Origin: CAZKNJ01 sp964554185
GTDB lineage: Bacteria; 4484-113
Assembly (NCBI GenBank): GCA_964554185.1
Contig: CAZKNJ010000002.1
Coordinates: forward strand, 1 to 64,000
DNA length: 64,000 nt
Direction of reading: 5' to 3'
The position numbers were made by a program, and so were the translations under genes. The stretch's first letter is position 1; every line of letters begins with the position of its first letter. This document shows, piece after piece, positions 16,579-22,981 of the stretch. The notes below the pieces were generated by a model. It was not told the DNA's origin, made no database searches, and saw only the letters and a list, made by a program, of their open reading frames with translations.

Positions 16579-17313
16579 TCACGGCTTGTGGATCAGGGTC
16601 GGGAGCAGCAGCACCACCACGTTGTAGGCCGTATGGGCGAATACTAGGTTCCAGAAGCTCTTGCGCATTAGGTAGAAGAAGCCGAGCAGCAGTCCGATAA
16701 CAAACATCACCGACATGCCGGTAAGCCCCTGGTAGAAATGGCCGAAGGCGAAAGCCGCCGCGGTAACAAAGGCGCCCAGAGTCGCCAGCCCGCCGCTGTT
16801 CATCCTCAGCGCGGAGGAAAGCGCATAGCTGCGCATCACCTCTTCGGGTAAGCCCGCCATCAAGAACATCACCGGCGCGCCAATGAGGAGTGCAAGCCAC
16901 GGTGAAGCGAAGTACTCGCGCAGTGCCGCTATCGCTGGATCTTCCACCTGGGTGATTCCCGCCTGCCCCAGCAGGTTTGCGACGGTAGTGCTGGCCACGA
17001 CCATCAGTAGCACGACGATGGCGATGGCCATCACCGACTCCAGCACTGCTTTCTCGTTTAGCGTGAGCGGCGCGAGCCTCAATCCGTGGAATACTAGCAT
17101 CAGCAGTAGCGCTGCGCCGCAGAACACTACGAGGTTGAAGCCGGTGTTGTAGGCCAGGAGCCGGGGAACCTCGGTGGCCGCGACCTCGCGCGCCTTTTCC
17201 TCCTGGGAGATGAAAAGGTAGCCTATACCGGCGTAGATGCCGATGTAGGCCACGAGCACAACGATGAACTCCACAATGGAGCCTTCCCTGCGTTGGGGGC
17301 GTCTTCTGTGCAT
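16579..17313 (-). CDS. CPBP family intramembrane metalloprotease
   Basis: The 244-residue protein has about seven hydrophobic segments. Motif 1 is GLPEEVMRSYAL, with paired glutamates followed by Arg. Motif 2 is FAFGHFYQG, and motif 3 is NLVFAHTAYN. These are the zinc/catalytic residues of CAAX-processing/Abi (CPBP) proteases, which cut membrane-bound substrates. Bacterial members have varied roles, including bacteriocin self-immunity. A TAAACT box 7 nt before the ATG suggests a leaderless mRNA. A 74-bp piece of the gene is duplicated at 14895-14968. Confidence 0.85.
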   Translation of the reverse strand: MHRRRPQRREGSIVEFIVVLVAYIGIYAGIGYLFISQEEKAREVAATEVPRLLAYNTGFNLVVFCGAALLLMLVFHGLRLAPLTLNEKAVLESVMAIAIVVLLMVVASTTVANLLGQAGITQVEDPAIAALREYFASPWLALLIGAPVMFLMAGLPEEVMRSYALSSALRMNSGGLATLGAFVTAAAFAFGHFYQGLTGMSVMFVIGLLLGFFYLMRKSFWNLVFAHTAYNVVVLLLPTLIHKP

Positions 17314-17413
17314 GGCTAAGAGTTTAGCGCATCCGCCGCCGCTTTGCGCGTCCGGCGCTGGAGGGAGACAGCTGACCGCGCGGTAGCGGAGGAGCTTCGC
17401 TCTTTTTCACCGC

Positions 17414-17890
17414 TCAGTCCAGCTTGACCGGCTCGTCCCAGACCGAGTCGTCCACCAAGCCTGGATGCTCCTCCGCCAGCCAGTGGCGGAACCGCTCAGC
17501 CAGCCTCTTGGCTTCGCCGATGGCTGTCTCCAGGTCAATCTCGGAAATGGAAATCATCGCGTCATATATGGCGTGGTGGCGGCGCTTGCGCAGGGTCTGG
17601 AAGTAGTCCACCAGCTGCTGCGGCACGCCCATCGTCTCTGCCAGAGTCTCCAGCCCGACAACATGGTGCGCCGGTTTGCTGCGCAGGCGGTAACCCCGCA
17701 CATGCAGCGCGGCAATCGCCACCTGCAGCACCGCTTGGTAAGCCTGCTGCAACCGGTTTTCCTTCGTCACGGTGGTATTCTCCGCGTCAAGTAGCCGGCG
17801 CCTGATCGCGCGTACGAGGTTCGCCAGGTCGTCGCGGCTGGGCTTCAGCCGCTCAAGGTAGCGGCGCTCCTCCAGCTCATGCAGTTTCAT
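17414..17890 (-). CDS. HEPN-domain protein, likely toxin of an MNT/HEPN pair
   Basis: The 158-residue, largely helical protein carries RKRRHHAIYDA near residue 112, the R-x4-H motif that is the RNase active site of HEPN proteins. It directly follows, and overlaps by 14 nt, a nucleotidyltransferase (MNT) gene. In characterised MNT/HEPN systems HEPN is the RNA-cutting toxin and MNT inactivates it by adding nucleotides. The gene should be on the same mRNA as its partner, controlled by the palindrome at 18468-18483. Confidence 0.8.
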   Translation of the reverse strand: MKLHELEERRYLERLKPSRDDLANLVRAIRRRLLDAENTTVTKENRLQQAYQAVLQVAIAALHVRGYRLRSKPAHHVVGLETLAETMGVPQQLVDYFQTLRKRRHHAIYDAMISISEIDLETAIGEAKRLAERFRHWLAEEHPGLVDDSVWDEPVKLD

Positions 17891-18464
17891 CGCCGTCTCC
17901 TATCAACACCACGCGCGGGCCGCAGTGCACCTGTGCCAAGAATCCGTCTTCGTCGCGTACCCGCCGGCGGTACTCCTCAGGCGGATACAGCGTGGGGTTA
18001 ACCTCGCGTCCCAGCTCCCGCTCGGCCTCGGCCAGCGGAGTGGCCATATCGGTGAGCTTGATATCGCTGACGATCATCAGGTCAATGTCGCTATCGGGCT
18101 CGGTGTCACCCCGCGCGAAGCTGCCGTAGATATAGGCCAGTTCAATGCGCTCCGCCAGCGGTGCCAGCGCCGCGCGCAATCTCTCCGCCACCGATCCCGC
18201 CTTCGCCATCACCGCCGCCAGTTCCGCGAACAACGGGCAGGCGGGATTCGCTCGATAATACACCCGGTTGCCCGACCTTTCAGCAATCAGCAGCCCCGCC
18301 TCAGACAGCGCGTGCAGCTCGCGCATCAGCCCTTTCGCGTTGACTCCGGTGCGCCGCTCCAGCTCGCGCAAATGCAACCTTTCACCAGGGCTGGAGAACA
18401 ACTCGCGCAGAATGGCGCGCCGCGCACGTGGGAACAACGCTTGAAGCAGCTTGTTTGTTGGCAT
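17877..18464 (-). CDS. HTH plus MNT nucleotidyltransferase, likely antitoxin
   Basis: From the ATG at 18464 the protein has 195 residues. An N-terminal winged helix domain (RAILRELFSSPGERLHLRELERRTGVNAKGLMRELHAL) is followed by a minimal nucleotidyltransferase with IYGSFARGDTEPDSDIDLMI, the GSxxRGxxxxxSDIDL catalytic motif. It likely modifies the HEPN toxin and represses its own operon with the HTH. A longer reading from 18503 would begin upstream of the promoter and is rejected. The start lies 10 nt after TACAAT, embedded in a perfect palindrome. Confidence 0.85.
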   Translation of the reverse strand: MPTNKLLQALFPRARRAILRELFSSPGERLHLRELERRTGVNAKGLMRELHALSEAGLLIAERSGNRVYYRANPACPLFAELAAVMAKAGSVAERLRAALAPLAERIELAYIYGSFARGDTEPDSDIDLMIVSDIKLTDMATPLAEAERELGREVNPTLYPPEEYRRRVRDEDGFLAQVHCGPRVVLIGDGDETA

Positions 18465-18467
18465 CTC

Positions 18468-18483
18468 GCCTACAATTGTAGGC
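18468..18483. promoter_or_regulatory. Palindromic operator overlapping the MNT/HEPN promoter
   Basis: GCCTACAATTGTAGGC is a perfect 16-bp palindrome that includes the -10 box TACAAT of the minus-strand operon. Transcription would begin about 4 nt before the ATG, on the palindrome itself. A protein dimer here, most simply the HTH half of the antitoxin, would block RNA polymerase. Confidence 0.7.
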
Positions 18484-18505
18484 CATTTGCCGCCGGAAGG
18501 CAACG

Positions 18506-19834
18506 CTACGCGCCGTCGCCGATGGAGTAGAGCTTGTTGTCGTTGCAGCCTACGAAGATGGTTCCCGCTGCGCCGACCGCCGGAGAGGATTCAATGGGGC
18601 CTCCAATTGCGAACTCCCACTTCAGATGGCCTTTAGGATCTAGTAGATACAGCTTCCCATCGCCGCAGGCAAAAAGGACTGCGCCGTTGGGCCCAACCAC
18701 CGGTGATGTCGTGATATAGCCGCCCGCTTTGAACTCCCATTTTCTGTGCCCGCGCGCGTTCATCGCGTGTATTGTGCCATCCACGCTTCCCACGAACACG
18801 GTGCCGTCCTCCGCGAGCGCCGGAGTGCTGCGGACCGGCCCGCCCGCCTGGAACTTCCAGCGCACGCGCTTCAGCGGCAGCGCCAACCTTCCGCGGGAGT
18901 TGACGGCAAAGACCCTCCCGCCCTGGTTACCGACATACACTGCGCCGTCCGCGCCGATGGTGGGTGATCCGTAAATGCCCTCGCCGGTGTTCAGCGCCCA
19001 CGCCTTGCTGCCATCGGGATTCAGCGCGTACAGAAAGTGGTCCATTCCGCCAAAATAGACATTGCCTCCGGCATCAACCGCCGGAGCGGAGCGCACGCGC
19101 CATTTCGTCATGAACTCCCAGCGCTTGCTGCCGTCCGGATTGAGGGCGTAGATTCTGCCATCGTCGCTGCCGAAATAGATGATTCCGCCCATCCCCACGA
19201 CCGGAGATGACTGCACCGCGTCTTTGGTGTAGAAGTGCCAGGCTTCACTGCCATCCGATTTGACGCCGTACATCGCGTGGTCGCTGCTGCCGATGTGGAC
19301 CGTGCCATCCAGGCCGATTGCCGGCGAAGTGGAGATTGAGCCGCCGGTCTTGAACTCCCATTTCTTGGCGCCGTAAGGCTTGATGGCCAGCAGCTTCCCT
19401 TCTTCCGTCCCCACGTAAATGGTGCCGTCGCTGCCGATCGCCGGCGATGAGCGCATCTTGCTGTCGGCGATGTAGACCCAGCGCTTACCCGGCTTCTCTG
19501 GCATGGCGAACGCGCTGCGGCGGGTGTGCGCCGAGTCCCTCCCAAACATTGGCCAGAGCCCCACACCGGTGGCGCCCGAGACATGCGTGGCTCGCTCGTC
19601 AACAAAGTGCTCATTCTGCAGTATGCGGTCGTAATCGCCGCGCGCCTGCTCATTGATCAGGACGTGGTAGGCCTCATTGATCTCGGCCATCCTCTGGGCG
19701 GCTACCGCGTCCCCCGGGTTGCGGTCAGGATGGAACTGCACAGCCAGCACCCGGTATTTCTTCTTCAGCTCATCGCCGGTGGCATCAGGGTTGAGCTGAA
19801 GCACTTCGTAGTAGTTCTTGCGGGTAGGCTTCAT
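18506..19834 (-). CDS. J-domain fused to an eight-bladed PQQ-like beta-propeller
   Basis: The 442-residue protein has an N-terminal J-domain (residues about 7-70) with the HPD tripeptide at 35-37, the motif that stimulates Hsp70 (DnaK). From about 110 to the end there are eight repeats of about 40 residues of the form KWEFKTGGSISTSPAIGLDG, TVHIGSSDH, LYALNPDGS, typical of PQQ-like/BamB propellers. There is no signal peptide or membrane segment, so it is predicted to be cytoplasmic, unusual for PQQ propellers. It may recruit DnaK to a partner held by the propeller. A promoter TTGCAC-18 bp-TATACT on this strand (20065 to 20036) leaves a leader of about 195 nt. Confidence 0.88.
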   Translation of the reverse strand: MKPTRKNYYEVLQLNPDATGDELKKKYRVLAVQFHPDRNPGDAVAAQRMAEINEAYHVLINEQARGDYDRILQNEHFVDERATHVSGATGVGLWPMFGRDSAHTRRSAFAMPEKPGKRWVYIADSKMRSSPAIGSDGTIYVGTEEGKLLAIKPYGAKKWEFKTGGSISTSPAIGLDGTVHIGSSDHAMYGVKSDGSEAWHFYTKDAVQSSPVVGMGGIIYFGSDDGRIYALNPDGSKRWEFMTKWRVRSAPAVDAGGNVYFGGMDHFLYALNPDGSKAWALNTGEGIYGSPTIGADGAVYVGNQGGRVFAVNSRGRLALPLKRVRWKFQAGGPVRSTPALAEDGTVFVGSVDGTIHAMNARGHRKWEFKAGGYITTSPVVGPNGAVLFACGDGKLYLLDPKGHLKWEFAIGGPIESSPAVGAAGTIFVGCNDNKLYSIGDGA

Positions 19835-20134
19835 CTTCTATGGCGCACCCCCTCGGCCTTTGGAGTTGGAGCGCGTCTACTGAGCCTCGCTAGCGAAGCA
19901 CTAATAACAAAGCCGGTTTTCCATAGTTTCGTTCGGAAAATGAGCAATGGCCTCGCACCTTCCTGTGACACACTCACTGAGCGTCTGCTGCGCAAGCGTT
20001 CAATGAGCCACCCGGGCCCCCTCGCCCGTACGGCAAAGTATACCTGCAAAGGGCGTGCAGTGCAACTGGAATGTCAGCCTCTGCCACGCGGCCGAGCCGC
20101 AGCGCTTCTCAGGTCTGCTTGAGCTCTACGCCAC
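19835..20134. promoter_or_regulatory. Intergenic region with the J-domain gene promoter
   Basis: This 300-bp stretch has no supported gene. On the minus strand TTGCAC (20065-20060) and TATACT (20041-20036) are 18 bp apart and point at the J-domain gene. I see no terminator with a T-run for pdxS, whose 3' end borders this region. The short open frames lack ribosome sites. Confidence 0.4.
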
Positions 20135-21046
20135 CTACCAGCCCCGCCCGGCCAGCCGTTCTTCCTCGGGCAGCTTCGCCGCCTCCAGCCCCTTCATCGG
20201 CTCGCCCAGGCCGCGCGATATCTCCGCCAGCTTCTCCGGCTGGTCGTAGTTGAGCACCGACTGCACGATGGCGCGGGCTCGCTTCGGCGGATCGGAACTC
20301 TTGAAGATGCCGCTGCCGACAAACACCGATTCCGCGCCCAGCTGCATCATCAGCGACGCATCCGCCGGCGTGGCGATGCCGCCCGCCGCGAAATTGGGTA
20401 CGGGCAGCTTACCGTGCTTTGCGACGAAGCGCACTAGGTCCAGCGGTGCCTGCAGTTCTTTGGCTTTTGCAGGTAGCTCTGTTTCGTCGCTCTTGTAGAG
20501 CCAGTGTATCTCCGCCTGCACCTTGCGCATATGGCGCACTGCTTCCACGATGTCTCCGGTGCCGGGTTCGCCCTTGGTACGTATCAGCGCCGCGCCTTCG
20601 CCGAGGCGGCGCAGCGCTTCGCCCAAGCCGCGGCAGCCGCACACAAAAGGCACCTTGAAGTCGTGCTTCCAGACATGATTCGCCTCGTCCGCCGGTGTGA
20701 GCACTTCGCTCTCGTCCACAAAGTCAACGCCCAGCGCCTCCAGAATCTGCGCCTCCGCAAAGTGCCCGATACGGCACTTGGCCATCACCGGGATAGAAAC
20801 GGTCTCCCTGATTCTCATGATTATCTCAGGATCGGCCATGCGGGCGATGCCACCATCACGGCGGATATCCGCCGGCACGCGCTCCAGCGCCATAACCGCC
20901 ACTGCGCCCGCGTCCTCGGCGATTTTCGCCTGCTCGGGGGTGGTGACGTCCATAATGACGCCGCCCTTGAGCATTTCGGCCAGCCCGACTTTTACCTTCC
21001 AGGTTCCCCGCTTGGGGGCGCGCTTGTCGTCATGCGCAGACTCCAT
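20135..21046 (-). CDS. pdxS: Pyridoxal 5'-phosphate synthase, synthase subunit
   Basis: The 303-residue protein is close to the usual PdxS length (about 295). It has KVGLAEMLKGGVIMDVTTPEQAKIAEDAGAVAVMALERVPADIRRDGGIARM, catalytic lysines in VMAKCRIGHF and in the later TKGEPGTG segment, and the glycine-rich phosphate loop FAAGGIATPADA. It makes vitamin B6 from ribose 5-phosphate, glyceraldehyde 3-phosphate and ammonia. The glutaminase partner pdxT is not adjacent. GGAGGTGAT lies 5 nt before the ATG at 21046, which decides the start over two upstream ATGs. A TATAAT lies at 21071-21066. Confidence 0.95.
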   Translation of the reverse strand: MESAHDDKRAPKRGTWKVKVGLAEMLKGGVIMDVTTPEQAKIAEDAGAVAVMALERVPADIRRDGGIARMADPEIIMRIRETVSIPVMAKCRIGHFAEAQILEALGVDFVDESEVLTPADEANHVWKHDFKVPFVCGCRGLGEALRRLGEGAALIRTKGEPGTGDIVEAVRHMRKVQAEIHWLYKSDETELPAKAKELQAPLDLVRFVAKHGKLPVPNFAAGGIATPADASLMMQLGAESVFVGSGIFKSSDPPKRARAIVQSVLNYDQPEKLAEISRGLGEPMKGLEAAKLPEEERLAGRGW

Positions 21047-21082
21047 CGGAATCACCTCCATCCCCATTATATATCACGGTGT

Positions 21083-21094
21083 TAGAATAGGTTC
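21083..21094 (+). promoter_or_regulatory. Leaderless -10 box of yggT
   Basis: TAGAAT (21083-21088) ends only 6 nt before the ATG at 21095, so transcription should start at or within a base or two of the A of the start codon. The divergent pdxS TATAAT is 12 bp away. Confidence 0.55.
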
Positions 21095-21358
21095 ATGGCT
21101 CACGCTGGAGGTTACGGCCCGCTATCCTTGCTGGTGGAGCTGTACATGATGACCATCTTCGTGTATGTGCTGCTCTCCTGGCTGCCGGACATGCGCTACC
21201 GCGACTGGTTCCGCACGCTTGGGAGCATCTGCGAGCCGTTCCTCTCCATCTTCCGGCGCATCATTCCGCCTATGGGAGGGATGATTGACCTGTCGCCGAT
21301 GGCGGCGATCTTCGCGCTAATCCTCCTGGGAATGATTCTCCGCGGCGCCGGCCTCTAA
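21095..21358 (+). CDS. YggT family membrane protein
   Basis: This small protein of 87 residues has two hydrophobic segments and the YggT signature of a short periplasmic-facing loop, SWLPDMRYRDWFRTLGSICEPFLSIFRRIIPPMGGMIDLSPMAA. The family is linked to osmotic shock tolerance in bacteria and to thylakoid or cell-division functions in phototrophs; its biochemical role is unknown. Its last 42 bp overlap the end of the convergent LptA-like gene. Confidence 0.88.
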   Translation: MAHAGGYGPLSLLVELYMMTIFVYVLLSWLPDMRYRDWFRTLGSICEPFLSIFRRIIPPMGGMIDLSPMAAIFALILLGMILRGAGL

Positions 21359-22180
21359 CTCCAGCGCCAGGCTGCCTTCCAGCTCGGTTGCGGTGATTCT
21401 GGCTTCGCCTTCCACGAAGTGTACTTCCACTTCCCGCGCAAACAGCTCCGAACCACGGCCCACAAACTTGGGCGAGCCGGAGGCCTTGAGCACGCCTGCG
21501 CCCAGGTCAATGCTCATCTTCTCCGCTACCAGGCTGTAGCCGCGCAAGCTGAAAGTCGCGCCGCCGTCCAGCGCCGCGGTTTTCTCCTTCAACCGGATAG
21601 TGGTGTTACGGGATTGCAGCGAGACCTGGTCCTTGCCTGCGGCGAAAGAGCCAAGCTCAATGGCCTCGGTCGTAGTGAGAATCATCGCCTCTCGCGCGAA
21701 AGTGAAGCTCTTGCCCTGCACATACTGCCCGCTTTCCACGCCCTTGAACTCAACGCCGCCCGCCAGCTTCCAGGTGCCGCCGCCGTCCCCGCTGGAGAGC
21801 GAGCCCGCCGAAGCCTCGTATTCCTTGCTGATGAGCTTGGCGCCGCCCCGGAACTCCATCAGCCTCACGTTCTTTGAGGAGAAAGCCGCACGGGGGAGGC
21901 GCGGCAGACTGCCTTCGGCCGCATCGCCCTGGCTATCCGCCAGCGGCTTGAAGCCGGCGCTACGCAGCACCACTTTCCCCGCACCGGCAGAAACCGTATA
22001 GCTGTCGCTGGACTGCACGCGCAGCCCACCACTGAAAGTCAAGACAACCGTGTTCCCTTCGCGGGCGATACGCATTGACGGCGCAGTCACCGTGTGCGTC
22101 GCCGCCCAGGCGGGCATGGGTACGAGCAGAGCGAATAGCCCTGCAAGAAGCAGGACTCCGGCTGATATCCTCATGCTCAT
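21317..22180 (-). CDS. LptA/OstA-like periplasmic protein
   Basis: The 287-residue protein has a signal peptide (ending AWAATHT). It then consists of repeated short strands with patterns such as GGAKLISKEYEASAGSLSS, GGVEFKGVESGQYVQGKSFTF, RNTTIRLKEKTAALDGGATFSLRGYSLVAEKMSIDLG and GRGSELFAREVEVHF, typical of the LptA/OstA beta-jellyroll used to carry lipopolysaccharide across the periplasm. This supports an outer membrane. No other lpt genes are nearby, so a related non-LPS role is possible. The end overlaps yggT by 42 bp, an unusually long convergent overlap. Confidence 0.65.
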   Translation of the reverse strand: MSMRISAGVLLLAGLFALLVPMPAWAATHTVTAPSMRIAREGNTVVLTFSGGLRVQSSDSYTVSAGAGKVVLRSAGFKPLADSQGDAAEGSLPRLPRAAFSSKNVRLMEFRGGAKLISKEYEASAGSLSSGDGGGTWKLAGGVEFKGVESGQYVQGKSFTFAREAMILTTTEAIELGSFAAGKDQVSLQSRNTTIRLKEKTAALDGGATFSLRGYSLVAEKMSIDLGAGVLKASGSPKFVGRGSELFAREVEVHFVEGEARITATELEGSLALELEAGAAENHSQED

Positions 22181-22201
22181 AGCGCGATACTGCCAGTCCC
22201 T

Positions 22202-22693
22202 CTAGTCGTCCGGGGTGAGCGACAGGTCGTCCATCTCCACCGCCGGCCCGAGGTCGTCAACCGAGAAGTCGTCCGCGCCCAAGTCAATCACATCGTCCTC
22301 ATCGCCGCTCTTCCCCTTCGGTTTCGCCGGGCTGCGGCGGGGACTCCCCTCCTCTTCGCGCCGGCCGCCCAGAAGCAGCATCTCCCGCGCGTGTACTTCG
22401 GTTCTCGTGTGCTTGATGCCATTGACGTCCGTCCAGGAGTTCGTGCGCAGCCGCCCCTCAATGTAGAGCTGGCGCCCCTTGGTCACCCATTCCTTGGCGC
22501 GTTCGCCCAGCGACCCGAAGCAGACGATGTTGTGCCACTCGGTATGCTCCTGGGGCTCGTTGCTGCCACGGCTGGTCCATTTCTCATTGGTGGCAAGCGA
22601 GAAGCGGGTTACGGCGGTGCCGGATTGCGAATAGCGCACATCCGGGTCCTGCCCCACATTCCCGATGAGTATTACTTTGTTCAGGCTGGCCAT
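22202..22693 (-). CDS. ssb: Single-stranded DNA-binding protein
   Basis: The 163-residue protein has a standard SSB OB fold at residues 1-110 (LNKVILIGNVGQDPDVRYSQSGTAVTRFSLAT, WHNIVCFGSLGERAKEWVTKGRQLYIEGRL), a disordered linker and an acidic tail ending MDDLSLTPDD. The usual C-terminal tip DDDIPF is altered (the last residues are DD and the Pro is retained), which may change partner binding. AAAGGAGG 5 nt before the ATG supports the start. It is divergent from flagellin and not in the common rpsF-ssb-rpsR operon. Confidence 0.95.
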   Translation of the reverse strand: MASLNKVILIGNVGQDPDVRYSQSGTAVTRFSLATNEKWTSRGSNEPQEHTEWHNIVCFGSLGERAKEWVTKGRQLYIEGRLRTNSWTDVNGIKHTRTEVHAREMLLLGGRREEEGSPRRSPAKPKGKSGDEDDVIDLGADDFSVDDLGPAVEMDDLSLTPDD

Positions 22694-22811
22694 GACGCCT
22701 CCTTTGCCTCATTGTTGTCAGCGCGGTATTACCGGAAGCACTCGTGATTGTAGCACACGCGGAAGGCCGTGCTATCGGCACTACCGGCGCGGACTTTAGT
22801 CCACAGAAGGT

Positions 22812-22865
22812 TAAATCTCGCTTTTCTTGCCGGATTACCTTGACGCCCGGCTACTTACACGGAAT
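22812..22865 (+). promoter_or_regulatory. Candidate flagellin promoters
   Basis: TAAA (22812-22815) followed after 13 bp by GCCGGATTA (22829-22837) resembles a sigma-28 flagellar promoter, but the spacing is short by about two and the -10 is imperfect. A sigma-70 type alternative is TTGACG (22840-22845), 17 bp, AATACT (22863-22868). Either would give a leader of about 110-140 nt before the flagellin start. Confidence 0.35.
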
Positions 22866-22912
22866 ACTACATGCGTACCTCGCAGTCGGGTAGTTCGGCC
22901 ACAAGGAGGTGA

Positions 22913-22954
22913 ATGGATTACCTGGCTCCGCCCAACTGCGCGTTACGCACATAA
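22913..22954 (+). CDS. Possible 13-residue leader peptide in the flagellin leader
   Basis: AAGGAGGTGA runs directly into ATG at 22913, followed by 12 more codons and TAA at 22952-22954, giving MDYLAPPNCALRT. The stop lies 2 nt before the hairpin that holds the flagellin ribosome site, so translating ribosomes would reach that hairpin. The spacing from GGAGG to the ATG is short (3 nt), and no similar peptide is known to me. It may be a regulatory uORF or chance. Confidence 0.35.
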   Translation: MDYLAPPNCALRT

Positions 22955-22956
22955 CT

Positions 22957-22980
22957 TACAAAATCAAGGAGGATTTTGTA
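22957..22980 (+). promoter_or_regulatory. CsrA-type hairpin presenting the flagellin ribosome binding site
   Basis: Two perfectly complementary 9-base arms, TACAAAATC (22957-22965) and GATTTTGTA (22972-22980), enclose the six-base loop AAGGAG (22966-22971). The loop is the Shine-Dalgarno sequence of flagellin, 10 nt before its ATG, and fits ANGGAN, the form preferred by CsrA. In Bacillus and others CsrA binds such sites on flagellin mRNA and blocks translation. A second GGA lies at about 22915-22917. Confidence 0.65.
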
Positions 22981-22981
22981 G

